64,000 nucleotides of DNA, taken from positions 806,001-870,000 of the forward strand of contig NZ_BAAAWE010000001.1 in the NCBI RefSeq assembly GCF_039534915.1. Direction: 5' to 3'. Of this stretch, positions 16,322-24,968 are shown one piece after another (the stretch's first letter is position 1; each line of letters begins with the position of its first letter). The notes beneath the pieces are model-generated. The model had not been told where the DNA came from. It did not search any database and saw nothing but the letters and a program-made list of their open reading frames with translations. Source of the stretch: Streptomyces roseofulvus (GTDB taxonomy: Bacteria; Actinomycetota; Actinomycetes; Streptomycetales; Streptomycetaceae). The position numbers were made by a program, and so were the translations under genes.

Positions 16322-16337
16322 AATTTTGGTATACAAG
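16322..16337 (+). promoter_or_regulatory. GTATAC-core operator-like site 2
   Basis: Contains TTGGTATACAA (16326-16336), an 11-bp exact inverted copy of site 1 about 120 bp away. It lies 106-121 bp upstream of the FAD monooxygenase start. The paired arrangement suggests a regulator controlling both divergent genes. Confidence 0.5.
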
Positions 16338-16442
16338 AAATCGAGGACGCGCCTCCAGCCGTGTAGGGTCACGGACCGTTGTTGTCGTGTCCCGCCCCCT
16401 GGTCGACCGGAGGCGGGACACATTCCGGGGTGGGGGCAGAAG

Positions 16443-17801
16443 GTGCGACGGGCCGTTGTCATGGGTGGCAGTTACGCGGGGCTGTTCGCGGCCCGTGTGC
16501 TCGGCGACTACGCCGAGGAGGTGGTCGTCGTCGAGCCCGACGAGATCGGTGAGGACGGGCTCGGGAGGCGCAGCCCGCAGCGGAGGCAGCTCCACGCCCT
16601 GCTGTCCATGGGGCACCGGCAGCTGGACCGGTGGTTCCCCGGCCTCACCGAGGAACTCGTGCGCGACGGGGCACGGCTCGGCGAGGGCGACGACGTGCGG
16701 TTCTACGTCGACGGGCGGCTGAAGGCGCCCGTGGCCGAGACCCGTATGCTCGGCGCCACCCGGCCCTTCCTGGAGAACCGGCTGCGCCGGAGGGTCGGCC
16801 TCCTCCCCCACGTGCGGTTCGTCCGGGCCGAAGTCACCGGCCTCCTCTTCCGCGGCGACCACGTGACCGGCGTCACCACCGCCGCCCCGGCGGACGACCC
16901 CTCGCACGGCCGCGCCCCGGGCGGGGGGACCGTCGGCACGACGGGCGAGGATATCCCCGCCGACTTCGTCGTCGACGCCACCGGCCGGTCCAGCCGCCTG
17001 GACGACTGGCTGCTCCGGCACGGCTGGGACGCGGCGCCCGTCGACCGGATGCGCATCGACCTCGGGTACGCCACCGCCTCCTTCCACCGCGGCGGCGAAC
17101 TCGGCACCACCGTCATCGCCCACTCCACCCCCGGCCCCGCGAGCGACTACCGGCCCGAGGTGACGGAACCGGGGGCGCTCGCCGCCGTCGAGGGCGACCG
17201 CTGGTCGGTCGTCCTGGCCGGGTACGCCGGATACCGCCCCGGCCCCGACCCGGACGAGTTCCTCCGCCGGATGCGCCGCTGCGTGGCGCCGATCCGCACG
17301 GTGGCCGAGGAGTCGACGATGATCGGCACCGTCGCCACGTACCGCTTCGTCGAAAGCCGCCGGCGGGTCCACACCCGGCTCCGCCGCTTCCCCGGCGGGC
17401 TCGTCGTCGTCGGGGACGCGCTGGCGAGCGTGAACCCGGTGTACGGGCAGGGCCTGACGCTGGCGGCCCTGGAGGCCGACGCGCTGGCGGTGTACCTGCG
17501 GACCGGGCCGCGCCCGCACGCCCCCGCGCTCCCCTACTTCCGCCGCGCCGAGACCGCCGTCGACGCGGCCTGGCAGCTGTCCACCGGCGCCGACCTCGCG
17601 CAGCCGCACGTCAACGGCCCCTATCCGCGCGGCTACCGGGCGCAGAAGTGGGTCGCCGACCGACTCACCCGGGCGTCCGTGATCGACTCCGCCGTCAACG
17701 CCGCCTATATGCGCGTCGTCCACATGGAGGCGCCCCCGAAGGCGCTCACCGACCCCCGGCTCCTGGCCAGGGCGGCGCGGGTCCTGCTGCGCGACCGGTG
17801 A
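16443..17801 (+). CDS. FAD-dependent monooxygenase/oxidoreductase
   Basis: Flavoprotein of 452 residues related to aromatic hydroxylases and geranylgeranyl-reductase-type enzymes. The N-terminal dinucleotide-binding motif is AVVMGGSYAGLFAARVL, with Ser in place of the middle Gly of GxGxxG. DATGRSSRLDDW follows, then the FAD ribityl-binding GDALASVNPVYGQGLTLAALEADAL. No membrane segment is evident. The GTG at 16443 was chosen because the Rossmann strand begins immediately after it and GGGGGCAGAAG precedes it. It is divergent from the TAT-amidohydrolase, sharing a control region with two GTATAC sites, so the two may act on the same compound class. Confidence 0.88.
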   Translation: MRRAVVMGGSYAGLFAARVLGDYAEEVVVVEPDEIGEDGLGRRSPQRRQLHALLSMGHRQLDRWFPGLTEELVRDGARLGEGDDVRFYVDGRLKAPVAETRMLGATRPFLENRLRRRVGLLPHVRFVRAEVTGLLFRGDHVTGVTTAAPADDPSHGRAPGGGTVGTTGEDIPADFVVDATGRSSRLDDWLLRHGWDAAPVDRMRIDLGYATASFHRGGELGTTVIAHSTPGPASDYRPEVTEPGALAAVEGDRWSVVLAGYAGYRPGPDPDEFLRRMRRCVAPIRTVAEESTMIGTVATYRFVESRRRVHTRLRRFPGGLVVVGDALASVNPVYGQGLTLAALEADALAVYLRTGPRPHAPALPYFRRAETAVDAAWQLSTGADLAQPHVNGPYPRGYRAQKWVADRLTRASVIDSAVNAAYMRVVHMEAPPKALTDPRLLARAARVLLRDR

Positions 17802-17832
17802 CGGCCCGGACGGATCCGGGCACGCTCATGGC

Positions 17833-18372
17833 ATGGGACACATGGAGGTTCCGCTGATCGGCGGTCGCGCCGGGGCCGGGAAGACGAGCGTCGGGTGGGA
17901 GGTGTCCGCCCTGCTGCGGGCGGGCGCGGTCGCCCATGCCGTCGTCGAGGGGGACCACCTGGGGCACGTGCACCCCGCCCCGCCGGACGACCCCGACCGC
18001 GCGCGGATCACCGAGGCCAACCTGGCGGCCGTCCGGGGCAACTTCGCCCGCCTCGGGCACCGGAGGCTCGTCTGCACGAACACCGCCTGCGTGCTGCCCG
18101 AGGCGACCGGCCTCTTCACCCGCGCCCTCGCGCCCGGCCGGATCGTCCGGGTCCTGCTCACCGCCTCCGACGAGACCGTCCGCACCCGGCTCACGGCACG
18201 GGAGCAAGGATCCGAACGGGAGCGGGAGCCGGCACGCAGCGCGCGGACGGCGGGGGTGCTGGAGCGGCGGGCGGTGGCCGGGACGGTGCGGGTGGCGACG
18301 GACGGCCGCGGCGTCGGGGACATCGCCCGGGACGCCCTGGCCGCGACGGGGTGGCTCGGCCCGGCCGGCTGA
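17833..18372 (+). CDS. P-loop nucleoside/shikimate-kinase-like AAA protein
   Basis: Small ATPase or kinase of 179 residues. The P-loop is GGRAGAGKTS at residues 10-19. EGDHLGHVHP (about residue 40) sits where the acceptor-binding Asp of adenylate/shikimate/gluconate kinases lies, and the Arg-rich segment TRLTAREQGSEREREPARSART resembles a lid. The usual DTX Walker B is not clear. The substrate is unknown. It follows the monooxygenase by 31 bp and could be co-transcribed, although a CACGCT-like hexamer precedes the ATG. Confidence 0.75.
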   Translation: MGHMEVPLIGGRAGAGKTSVGWEVSALLRAGAVAHAVVEGDHLGHVHPAPPDDPDRARITEANLAAVRGNFARLGHRRLVCTNTACVLPEATGLFTRALAPGRIVRVLLTASDETVRTRLTAREQGSEREREPARSARTAGVLERRAVAGTVRVATDGRGVGDIARDALAATGWLGPAG

Positions 18373-18561
18373 CCCCGCTCGGAGACCGAGGACCGGCCCG
18401 ACCGCGAGGGTGCGCGCGCAGTCCTCGGTGAAGGTGCGCGGGAGCGCGCGAAGGCTTCGGTTGTTGTTCACGGAGGAAGTCCGGGCGCGAGGGCCGGCGT
18501 TCGGCCGGGGCCGGGACCGTCGTGGCGCCCCCGCCCCCCTCGAACCCCAGGACGGACTTCC

Positions 18562-19977
18562 GTGAGCCTTCCGCGCGCACGCCGCCGGCGCCGTGACATG
18601 CCCCTCGCCCTCTCCGCCGTACCGGCGCTCCTCCTCGGCGCGCTGACCGCGGCACCCGCGCACGCCGCACCCGTCGACGACATCCGCGTCAACGAGGTCG
18701 TCACCACCGGCTCCGTCGAGGACTCGATCGAGCTGTACAACAAGGGGACGGCGACGGTCGACGTCTCCGGCTGGATCCTCAAGGACGACAACAACGGGTC
18801 GAGGTACACGATCCCCTCCGGCACGACGCTGGCGCCGGGCGCGTTCCGCGCCTTCGACGTGCACGCCAGGTTCGGGCTCGGCTCCAGCGACAAGGCGCGC
18901 CTGTACCTCGCCGACGGCAGCACCCTCGTGGACAGCCACTCCTGGACCAGCCACTCGGCGCCGTCCTGGTCCCGCTGCCCCGACGGCACCGGCGCGTTCC
19001 GGGCGGCGGCCGTCACGCTCGGCACGGCCAACGGCTGCGACGGCACCGGCGGCGGTACGGAGGCGGCCTGGCCCGGCGGTTCCACGGTCGCCACGGCGGA
19101 CGCGGCGAACGTCTTCGGCGGCGACCTCAGCGGCCTCCACCAGGACGGCGACGTCCTCTGGGCCGCGCAGAACAGCGGCAGGCTGTGGCGCCTCGTCCGG
19201 GACGGCTCCGGTGGCTGGACCCCCGACACGTCCGCCGGCTGGACCTCCGGCAAGACCGTGCGCTTCCCCGGCGGTTCCGGCGCTCCCGACGCCGAGGGCG
19301 TGACGGTCACCGGGGCGGGCGCCGCCGCCGGCGTGTACGTCGCGAGCGAGCGGAACGGCGACGCCTCCGGCACCAGCCGGCTCTCCGTGCTCCGGTACGA
19401 CGTCTCCGGCACGGGCTCCAGCCTGACCGCCGTCCGCGAGTGGAACCTCACCGCGAGCCTGCCGGCGACCGGTTCCAACCTCGGCTTCGAGGGCATCGCC
19501 TGGGTCCCCGACACGGCCCTCACCGCCGCCGGCTTCAAGGACGCCGCCACGGGCGCCCCCTACGACCCGGCCGGGTACGGAGCCCACGGCGGCGGCGTCT
19601 TCTTCGTCGGCGTCGAGGGGACCGGCGCCGTCCACGGGTACGTCCTCCAGGACGGCGGCGCCTTCACGCGCGTCGCCACGGTCGCCACCGGCCTGGAGGG
19701 TGTCATGGAGCTCCAGTGGGAGCCGCAGGCGTCCCGGCTGTGGGCCGTCTGCGACAACACCTGCGGCGGCCGGCACCGCACACTGAAGGTCGACGCCACC
19801 GGCGCGTTCGCCGTCAGCGCCACGTACGCGCGCCCGGCCGGCATGCCCGACTACAACAACGAGGGCTTCGCGCTCGCCGGCGCCGCCGAGTGCGTGGCCG
19901 GCGGCAAGCCCGTCTACTGGTCCGACGACTCCAACACCGGCGGCCACGCCCTGCGCAGGGGCACCGTCAGCTGCTGA
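18562..19977 (+). CDS. Secreted lamin-tail-domain protein with C-terminal beta-propeller-like region
   Basis: Exported protein of 471 residues. The signal peptide ends at AAPAHA near residue 34. Residues 36-125 form a lamin-tail (LTD) beta-sandwich: IRVNEVVTTGSVEDSIELYNKGTATVDVSGWILKDDNNG, LAPGAFRAFD and ARLYLADGSTLVDSHSW. The remaining about 340 residues contain repeated strand units with GDVLWAAQNSGRLWRL, DAEGVTV, LGFEGIAWVPD, GVFFVGVEG and MPDYNNEGFAL, reminiscent of SdiA-regulated/phytase-like propellers. Six or more Cys suggest disulfides. LTD modules are often found in extracellular nucleases or surface proteins, but no nuclease motif is seen. The GTG start is preceded by AGGACGGA. Confidence 0.82.
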   Translation: MSLPRARRRRRDMPLALSAVPALLLGALTAAPAHAAPVDDIRVNEVVTTGSVEDSIELYNKGTATVDVSGWILKDDNNGSRYTIPSGTTLAPGAFRAFDVHARFGLGSSDKARLYLADGSTLVDSHSWTSHSAPSWSRCPDGTGAFRAAAVTLGTANGCDGTGGGTEAAWPGGSTVATADAANVFGGDLSGLHQDGDVLWAAQNSGRLWRLVRDGSGGWTPDTSAGWTSGKTVRFPGGSGAPDAEGVTVTGAGAAAGVYVASERNGDASGTSRLSVLRYDVSGTGSSLTAVREWNLTASLPATGSNLGFEGIAWVPDTALTAAGFKDAATGAPYDPAGYGAHGGGVFFVGVEGTGAVHGYVLQDGGAFTRVATVATGLEGVMELQWEPQASRLWAVCDNTCGGRHRTLKVDATGAFAVSATYARPAGMPDYNNEGFALAGAAECVAGGKPVYWSDDSNTGGHALRRGTVSC

Positions 19978-20004
19978 CCGAGGCCCGGGGCTCCCGCCGC
20001 GCGG

Positions 20005-20604
20005 TCACGACCGCTTGGCGGGGGCCTTGCCGGGCTTGGCGGACTTGCCGGGCTTGGCGGGCTTGGCCGTGGCCCTCGTCGCCGAAGGCTTCTTGGCCGG
20101 GCCCTTCTCGGCGCCGTTCCCGGGGGCGTTCTTCGCCGCCTTCCCGGCCGGCGCCGCCTGCTCGGCCGACGGGGCCTTCTCGGCTGCCGCCTTCTTCGCG
20201 GTCGCCTTCTTCGCGGTCGCCTTCTTGGCCGCCACCTTCTTCGCGGAAGGCTTCTCGTCAGGCGCCTTCCGCGCGACCTTCTTCGCGGCCTTCTTCGCCG
20301 CCTTCTTGGCCACGGCCTTCGTCACCGCCGGCTTCGCCACCACCGGCTTCCCGGCGGAGGACTTCTTCCCCGCGGCTCCGGCGACCGGCCACTTGAGCTC
20401 CACCTCCAGCTCGACCTCCCCGCCCTCCACCGACAGCTCGATCTCGCCGCGGAGCTCGTCCGGGATCCGGAGGTTCAGCACGCCCCCGCTCAGTTCGAGT
20501 TCGGCCTCCCCGCCCGCCCTGAGCGCGTCGGCCAGGGCGGTCAGCTGGTCGGCGGCCTCCTGCCGGGAGAGCGACCGCTTGCGCTCGAACTTGAAGTCCT
20601 TCAT
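20005..20604 (-). CDS. Amphi-Trp domain protein with Lys/Ala-rich H1-like tail
   Basis: Basic protein of 199 residues in two parts. Residues 1-75 form an amphi-Trp domain (MKDFKFERKRSLSRQEAADQ, LSGGVLNLRIPDELRGEIELSVEGG and ELEVELKWPV), a small fold of unknown function usually standing alone. Residues 76-199 are a low-complexity tail dominated by KKA, AKK and PAK units, like the C-termini of histone H1 and bacterial nucleoid proteins such as mycobacterial and Streptomyces HupS-type HU. The tail should bind nucleic acid or polyanions. The ATG at 20604 follows GGAGG. It converges on the lamin-tail gene. Confidence 0.83.
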   Translation of the reverse strand: MKDFKFERKRSLSRQEAADQLTALADALRAGGEAELELSGGVLNLRIPDELRGEIELSVEGGEVELEVELKWPVAGAAGKKSSAGKPVVAKPAVTKAVAKKAAKKAAKKVARKAPDEKPSAKKVAAKKATAKKATAKKAAAEKAPSAEQAAPAGKAAKNAPGNGAEKGPAKKPSATRATAKPAKPGKSAKPGKAPAKRS

Positions 20605-20851
20605 GACGACCTCCGGTCATCGCACGATCTCGTACAGACCGGACAATACTATTGATCTTGGTCGGCAACTCGGTGGTCGCGGGCGCGATCGCGGCGGGCG
20701 TCGTCGGCGCGGTGGTGGCGGTGCCCCTGGTGTCGGTGGTGTGGTCGGTGCACACGGCGCCGCGGCGGGAGGCCCGGGGCCGTACGCGGGAGACGCCGGC
20801 CCGTTGGGTGGCGCGGGGCCGACCGGGTGACGGCCCGGCACCCGCGCCCTC
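20605..20851. other. Intergenic region upstream of the amphi-Trp gene
   Basis: The segment 20645-20665 is A/T-rich for this genome and probably holds the leftward promoter of the amphi-Trp gene. A rightward frame starting TTG at 20652 would encode a hydrophobic helix (VVAGAIAAGVVGAVVAVPLVSVVW). It lacks a ribosome binding site and runs into the opposing gene, so I do not call it. Confidence 0.4.
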
Positions 20852-21757
20852 TCAGAGGGCGTCCGGGAGCGGCTCGCGGGACGCGTGCCAGGCCGCGGGG
20901 AGGGCGGCCACACCCGTGCGGGCGGCGATCACGCCGCCCGCGATGGCGCAGGTGGTGTCGATGTCGCCGCGTCCGGCGACCGTGGTCCAGAGGCCCTCGT
21001 GGAGGTCGTCGAGGTGGCCGGCCGCGCACCAGAGGGCGTAGGGGACGGTGTCGGGGCCCGACATGCGGTAGCCGGAGCCGAGGACTTCGGCGGCGTGCCG
21101 GACGGAGGTGTGCGCGGGCATGCGGGCTGCGATCCGGACGCCGGAGCGGACGTCGCTCTCCGGGAGGTGCGCGGCGACGGCGTGGAGGAGGTCGGGGCGC
21201 GTCGGGGCGGGGCCGCCGCGGCTGCGGGTCGCCAGTGCGGCGGCGAGGGCGACGGCCACGGCTCCGGCGACCGCCTCGGGGTGGTGGTGGGAGACGACGG
21301 CCTGCCGGGCCGCCTGTTCGGCGGCGGTGTCGAGGTCGGCGGCGTGCCAGGCGCCGAGCGGGGCGACCCGCATGGCGGCGCCGTTGCCCCACGATCCCTG
21401 TCCGTCGAACTGGCCGGCGACGACCTCGCGCCAGGGCTCGCCGGCGCCGATCCTGCGCAGGACGTCGTGCATGGAGGCGCCGTAGCCCCGGTGCGTGTCA
21501 CCGGCGTAGGCGGCGGCGAGGGCGTGGGCGAGGCGGTCCTGGTCGACGGTGCCGTCGCCGTCGGCGAGTTCCCGTACGAGGACGAGCGCCTGCGCGGTGT
21601 CGTCGCTCCAGCGCCACTGCTCCTCGGACGGCAGCGTGCGCGCCCGGAGCGGTGCGTCGCCGTCCCGGCGGAGGATCCGGAACCAGCGGTCGCCGAAGGC
21701 GTCGCCGAAGGCGAGCCCGTGCAGCGCGTCCCGAACGGCGGTCGGTGTCTCGGTCAT
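20852..21757 (-). CDS. ADP-ribosylglycohydrolase (ARH/DraG family)
   Basis: Di-metal hydrolase of 301 residues that removes ADP-ribose from proteins, nucleic acids or small molecules. Family landmarks in order are ALHGLAFGDAFGDRWF, WRWSDDTAQALVLV (metal-binding Asp pair), GSWGNGAAMRVAPLG and the C-terminal GRGDIDTTCAIAGGVIAAR, where GDxDT supplies the second metal ligands. All expected acidic ligands are present, so it is probably active. The ATG at 21757 fits the family N-terminus better than an upstream in-frame GTG. No partner ADP-ribosyltransferase is visible nearby; the Sir2 gene is 11 kb away. Confidence 0.9.
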   Translation of the reverse strand: MTETPTAVRDALHGLAFGDAFGDRWFRILRRDGDAPLRARTLPSEEQWRWSDDTAQALVLVRELADGDGTVDQDRLAHALAAAYAGDTHRGYGASMHDVLRRIGAGEPWREVVAGQFDGQGSWGNGAAMRVAPLGAWHAADLDTAAEQAARQAVVSHHHPEAVAGAVAVALAAALATRSRGGPAPTRPDLLHAVAAHLPESDVRSGVRIAARMPAHTSVRHAAEVLGSGYRMSGPDTVPYALWCAAGHLDDLHEGLWTTVAGRGDIDTTCAIAGGVIAARTGVAALPAAWHASREPLPDAL

Positions 21758-21821
21758 CGGAGCAGTAGACCAGGGGGGAGGCCGCTCGGGCACCTGGTTT
21801 CGGCGCCGGGGCCGGTGCGGG

Positions 21822-24164
21822 CTACAGCGTCTCTCCGGCGGAGTCGACGAGGCGGCGGCGGGCCGTGCGGACCGCCGGCGGCAGGGCGGCGAGGGCTCCG
21901 GTGGCGGTGACGGCGAGGACCAGGGCGGCGAGGACGGCCGGGTCGGGCAGGCGGGCGACGCCGGCGCCGAGGCCGGTCGCCGCGGCTTCGGCGTCGACGA
22001 GGCGGTGGCCGAGGGCCGCGCCCGCGGCCGTGCCGAGGAGGGCGGCGGCCAGGGTGGTGAGGGCGGCGGAGGTGACGACGACGGCGCCGATCTGGCGGGG
22101 GGTCAGGCCGATGGCCCGGAGGGCGAGCAGGTCGCGGACCCGGTCGCGTACGCCGGTGCCGATCAGGGTGAGCAGTTCGACGAGGGCGATCAGGGCGAGG
22201 ACCGCGACGAGCGCGGCGAGGACGCCTCGGGGGGCTCCCTCGCCGTCCGCCGGGTCGGCGGTGCCGCGGACCTCGACGCGGGCGCCGGCGGCCGCGGGGA
22301 CGGCGGCGGCGACCGCCCGGGGGTCGGCGTCCGGGCGCAGGACGAGGGCGTGGAAGGCGGGGCGCAGGCCGGGGGCGCCGTCGCGGAGGGTGTCGAGGGT
22401 GGTGGAGACGACCCGGCCGCCGTGGTCGGGTTCGATGCTGCGGCCGACCAGGTGGAGGATCTGCGGGCGGCCCTCGACGGTCATCCGGACCCACTCCCCC
22501 ACCCGTACGCCGAGCAGGTCGAGGAGGCCTTGGCCGGCGACGGCCTCGTCGGGGCCGTCGGGGGCGCGGCCCTCGACGACGGTGTGGGGGTAGGGCGCCG
22601 CGCGGGTGCCGAGGCCGCGCAGGGTGAGGGTGCCGGTCTGACCGGGGACGAGGGCGGTGAACTCGGCGCCCGGGACGGCGTCGGCGACGCCGGGGACGGC
22701 CTCCAGGGCGGCCGTGAGGCCGTCGCCGGTCGGCGGCTGTTCGGTGCGTACGGTGAGGGCGGCGGCCCGGCCGACGCGGGCGGGGTCGGTACGGAACTGG
22801 CCGAGGGTCGTCCAGGCGACGAGGGCCACGGTGATCAGGGCGAGCGGGAGGGCGAGCCGGGCCGTGGCGCCGAGGGCCCGGGTCCGGCCGGGTGCGGTGA
22901 AGGCGGAGCGCCAGCCGAGGACGAGGACCGGGGAGAGGCGGAGTCCGAGGGCGCGGCGGCCGAGCGCGGAGAGCGGGCGGGCGGCCGGGTGGCCCGAGCG
23001 GGCCGCGGGCACCGGGGGGACGCGGCCGGCCCGCCAGGCGGCGAGGGCGGTGGCGGCGGCGATGAGGAGGACGGCGGCGACGGGGACGCCGACGACGGCG
23101 GCGCGGTGGCCGGGCATGCGGGGCCAGAGGGCGACGGCGTCGCCGATCCGGCCGGGGGTCCACCGCCCGAGGGTGAGGGTGGCGGCGGTGCCGAGTGCCG
23201 CGCCGGCGACGGCGAAGCCGCAGTGCTGGAGGAGGAAGCCGCGGACGACCTGCCCGGGGGTGAAGCCGACGGCCTTGAGGACGGCGATGTCGCCGGCCTG
23301 TCCCCGGACGCGGGCCCGGACCGCCCCGGCGACGGCGACGGCCGCGGCGAGGAGGGCGGCGAGGCCGAAGGCGGCGAAGATCTGGCCGAGGAGCCGGTCG
23401 TCGCCCCCGATGTCCGCCTTGGCCTGCTGCCATTTGGTGACCTGGTCGATGCGGGCCGCGCCGAGGAGGGTGACGGCGCGCTGGACGGCGTAGTCGGTGT
23501 CGTCGGGGTCCTTGAGGCGGAGGCCGGCGGTCTGTCCGGTGGTGGCGGGGTCGAGGCGGTCGAGGGTGCCGGGGAGGATCCAGCCGATGCCGTTGCCCTG
23601 GCCGGCCCGGTAGCGCGGCTCGGCGGTCTCGGCGACGCCGGCGACGCGCAGGGTGCGGGTGGTGGGGCCGTGCCGGCCGGTGAGGGTCACGGTGACGGTC
23701 TCGCCGGGTTCGGCCCACAGGGTCCGGGCGAGGGTGCGTTCCAGGACGATCTGGTCGGCCGGGGCGCCGGCGGTGAGCCAGTGGCCGGCGGTGAGGAGGG
23801 GGCGGCCCGTGTCGGGCGGGCTGGTTCCGGTGGCGCGCAGGACGACGCCGGCGCGGGTGCCGCCGGTCTCCAGGGCGGCGGTGGCGGTGCGGAAGGGGCC
23901 GGAGACGGCGGCGACCTCGTCGAGGGCGGCGAGCGGGGCGAGGTCGGCCGGGTCGAATCCGTGCCCGTCGTCGCGGCCGTGGATCCAGACGTGGCTGCCC
24001 CGGGACTGGTTGAAGAGCCGCTGCCAGGGGTTGACGGCGTAGCTGAGGAGGGCGGCGGAGAGGAGCAGGGAGACGATGACGCCGGCGCTGGCGAGGACGG
24101 CGAAGAGGGCTTCGCCCCGGTGGGTGCGGAGGTCGGAATGGACCCATCGCCAGGTCGCCCGCAT
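21822..24164 (-). CDS. FtsX-like ABC transporter permease
   Basis: Membrane component of 780 residues of a MacB/LolE-type ABC system. It contains two FtsX cores, each with three helices following a large extracytoplasmic loop: around residues 260-370 (AFGLAALLAAAVAVAGAV, VGFTPGQVVRGFLLQHCG) and residues 660-770 (VLAALVAVLALIALVELLTLIG, AIGLTPRQIGAVVVTSAAL). An additional N-terminal helix (GEALFAVLASAGVIVSLLLSAALLSY) and a central helix complete the layout. Such permeases couple ATP hydrolysis to export or to mechanical work in the envelope. It is the third gene of a leftward operon with PadR and an ATPase, 42 bp after the ATPase gene. Confidence 0.92.
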   Translation of the reverse strand: MRATWRWVHSDLRTHRGEALFAVLASAGVIVSLLLSAALLSYAVNPWQRLFNQSRGSHVWIHGRDDGHGFDPADLAPLAALDEVAAVSGPFRTATAALETGGTRAGVVLRATGTSPPDTGRPLLTAGHWLTAGAPADQIVLERTLARTLWAEPGETVTVTLTGRHGPTTRTLRVAGVAETAEPRYRAGQGNGIGWILPGTLDRLDPATTGQTAGLRLKDPDDTDYAVQRAVTLLGAARIDQVTKWQQAKADIGGDDRLLGQIFAAFGLAALLAAAVAVAGAVRARVRGQAGDIAVLKAVGFTPGQVVRGFLLQHCGFAVAGAALGTAATLTLGRWTPGRIGDAVALWPRMPGHRAAVVGVPVAAVLLIAAATALAAWRAGRVPPVPAARSGHPAARPLSALGRRALGLRLSPVLVLGWRSAFTAPGRTRALGATARLALPLALITVALVAWTTLGQFRTDPARVGRAAALTVRTEQPPTGDGLTAALEAVPGVADAVPGAEFTALVPGQTGTLTLRGLGTRAAPYPHTVVEGRAPDGPDEAVAGQGLLDLLGVRVGEWVRMTVEGRPQILHLVGRSIEPDHGGRVVSTTLDTLRDGAPGLRPAFHALVLRPDADPRAVAAAVPAAAGARVEVRGTADPADGEGAPRGVLAALVAVLALIALVELLTLIGTGVRDRVRDLLALRAIGLTPRQIGAVVVTSAALTTLAAALLGTAAGAALGHRLVDAEAAATGLGAGVARLPDPAVLAALVLAVTATGALAALPPAVRTARRRLVDSAGETL

Positions 24165-24206
24165 GTCGCCGTCCCTTCCTCGTCGCCTCGGCTCCCCTTC
24201 TCGCGG

Positions 24207-24968
24207 TCAGTCCTCCAGGTCGAGTACTCCGGTCACCCCCGGGCGGGCGGGGGCGGGGTCGCCGAGGGGGGCGTCGTCGGCGATCCGGCCGTCGAAGAAG
24301 CTGATGACGCGGTCGGCGGCGCTCGCCATCCGGGCGTCGTGGGTGACCATGAGGATGGTCTGGCCGCGGGCGTGGAAGCGGGCGAGGAGGCGCAGGACGT
24401 CCCGGGTGCCCTTGCTGTCGAGGCTGCCGGCCGGTTCGTCGGCGAGCAGCAGGGCGGGCTGGTTGACGAGGGCGCGGGCGAGGGCGACCCGCTGCTGTTC
24501 GCCGCCGGACAGGGCGGCGGGGAGGGCGTTCTCGCGGCCCTGGAGACCGAGTTCGGCGAGGAGTTCGGCGCGGCTCGCGCGGGCGGCGCGGGGGGTGGCG
24601 CCGGCGAGGAGGGCGGGCAGCTCGACGTTGTCGGCGACGGTGAGATGGGAGACCAGGTTGAAGAACTGGAAGACGACGCCGACGCTGCGGCGGCGCAGGA
24701 CGGCCCAGCGTGCCTCGCCGTACGCGTCGACGCGTTCGCCGCCGATCCAGAGGCGGCCGGTGTCGGGGCGTTCGAGGCCGCCGACGAGGTGGAGGAGGGT
24801 GGACTTGCCGGCGCCGGAGGGGCCGGTGACGGCGACGAACTCGCCTTCCCGGACGGTGAGGTCGACGCCGCGGACGGCGTGGACGGGGGCGCGGTCGCCG
24901 CGGTGGGTCTTGGTCAGGCCCTCCGCGTGCACGATCGACCCCGGCGGGGCACCGGGCCCTCCGGTCAT
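24207..24968 (-). CDS. ABC transporter ATP-binding protein (MacB/LolD type)
   Basis: ATPase of 253 residues that drives the FtsX-type permease encoded just downstream. Walker A GPSGAGKST, Q-loop VVFQFFNLVSHLTV, signature LSGGEQQRVALARAL, Walker B LLLADEPAGSLD and switch His VTHDARM are all intact. The HLTVADNVELP stretch is typical of the lipoprotein/antibiotic export subgroup. The ATG at 24968 overlaps the PadR stop codon by four bases (ATGA), implying translational coupling and control by the PadR protein in an autoregulated unit. Confidence 0.95.
   Translation of the reverse strand: MTGGPGAPPGSIVHAEGLTKTHRGDRAPVHAVRGVDLTVREGEFVAVTGPSGAGKSTLLHLVGGLERPDTGRLWIGGERVDAYGEARWAVLRRRSVGVVFQFFNLVSHLTVADNVELPALLAGATPRAARASRAELLAELGLQGRENALPAALSGGEQQRVALARALVNQPALLLADEPAGSLDSKGTRDVLRLLARFHARGQTILMVTHDARMASAADRVISFFDGRIADDAPLGDPAPARPGVTGVLDLED

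Noticed and set aside
20652..21041. A possible small membrane protein starting at a TTG.
   Set aside because: It has no ribosome binding site, and its frame runs into the opposite-strand ADP-ribosylglycohydrolase gene. Only the first 30 residues look protein-like.
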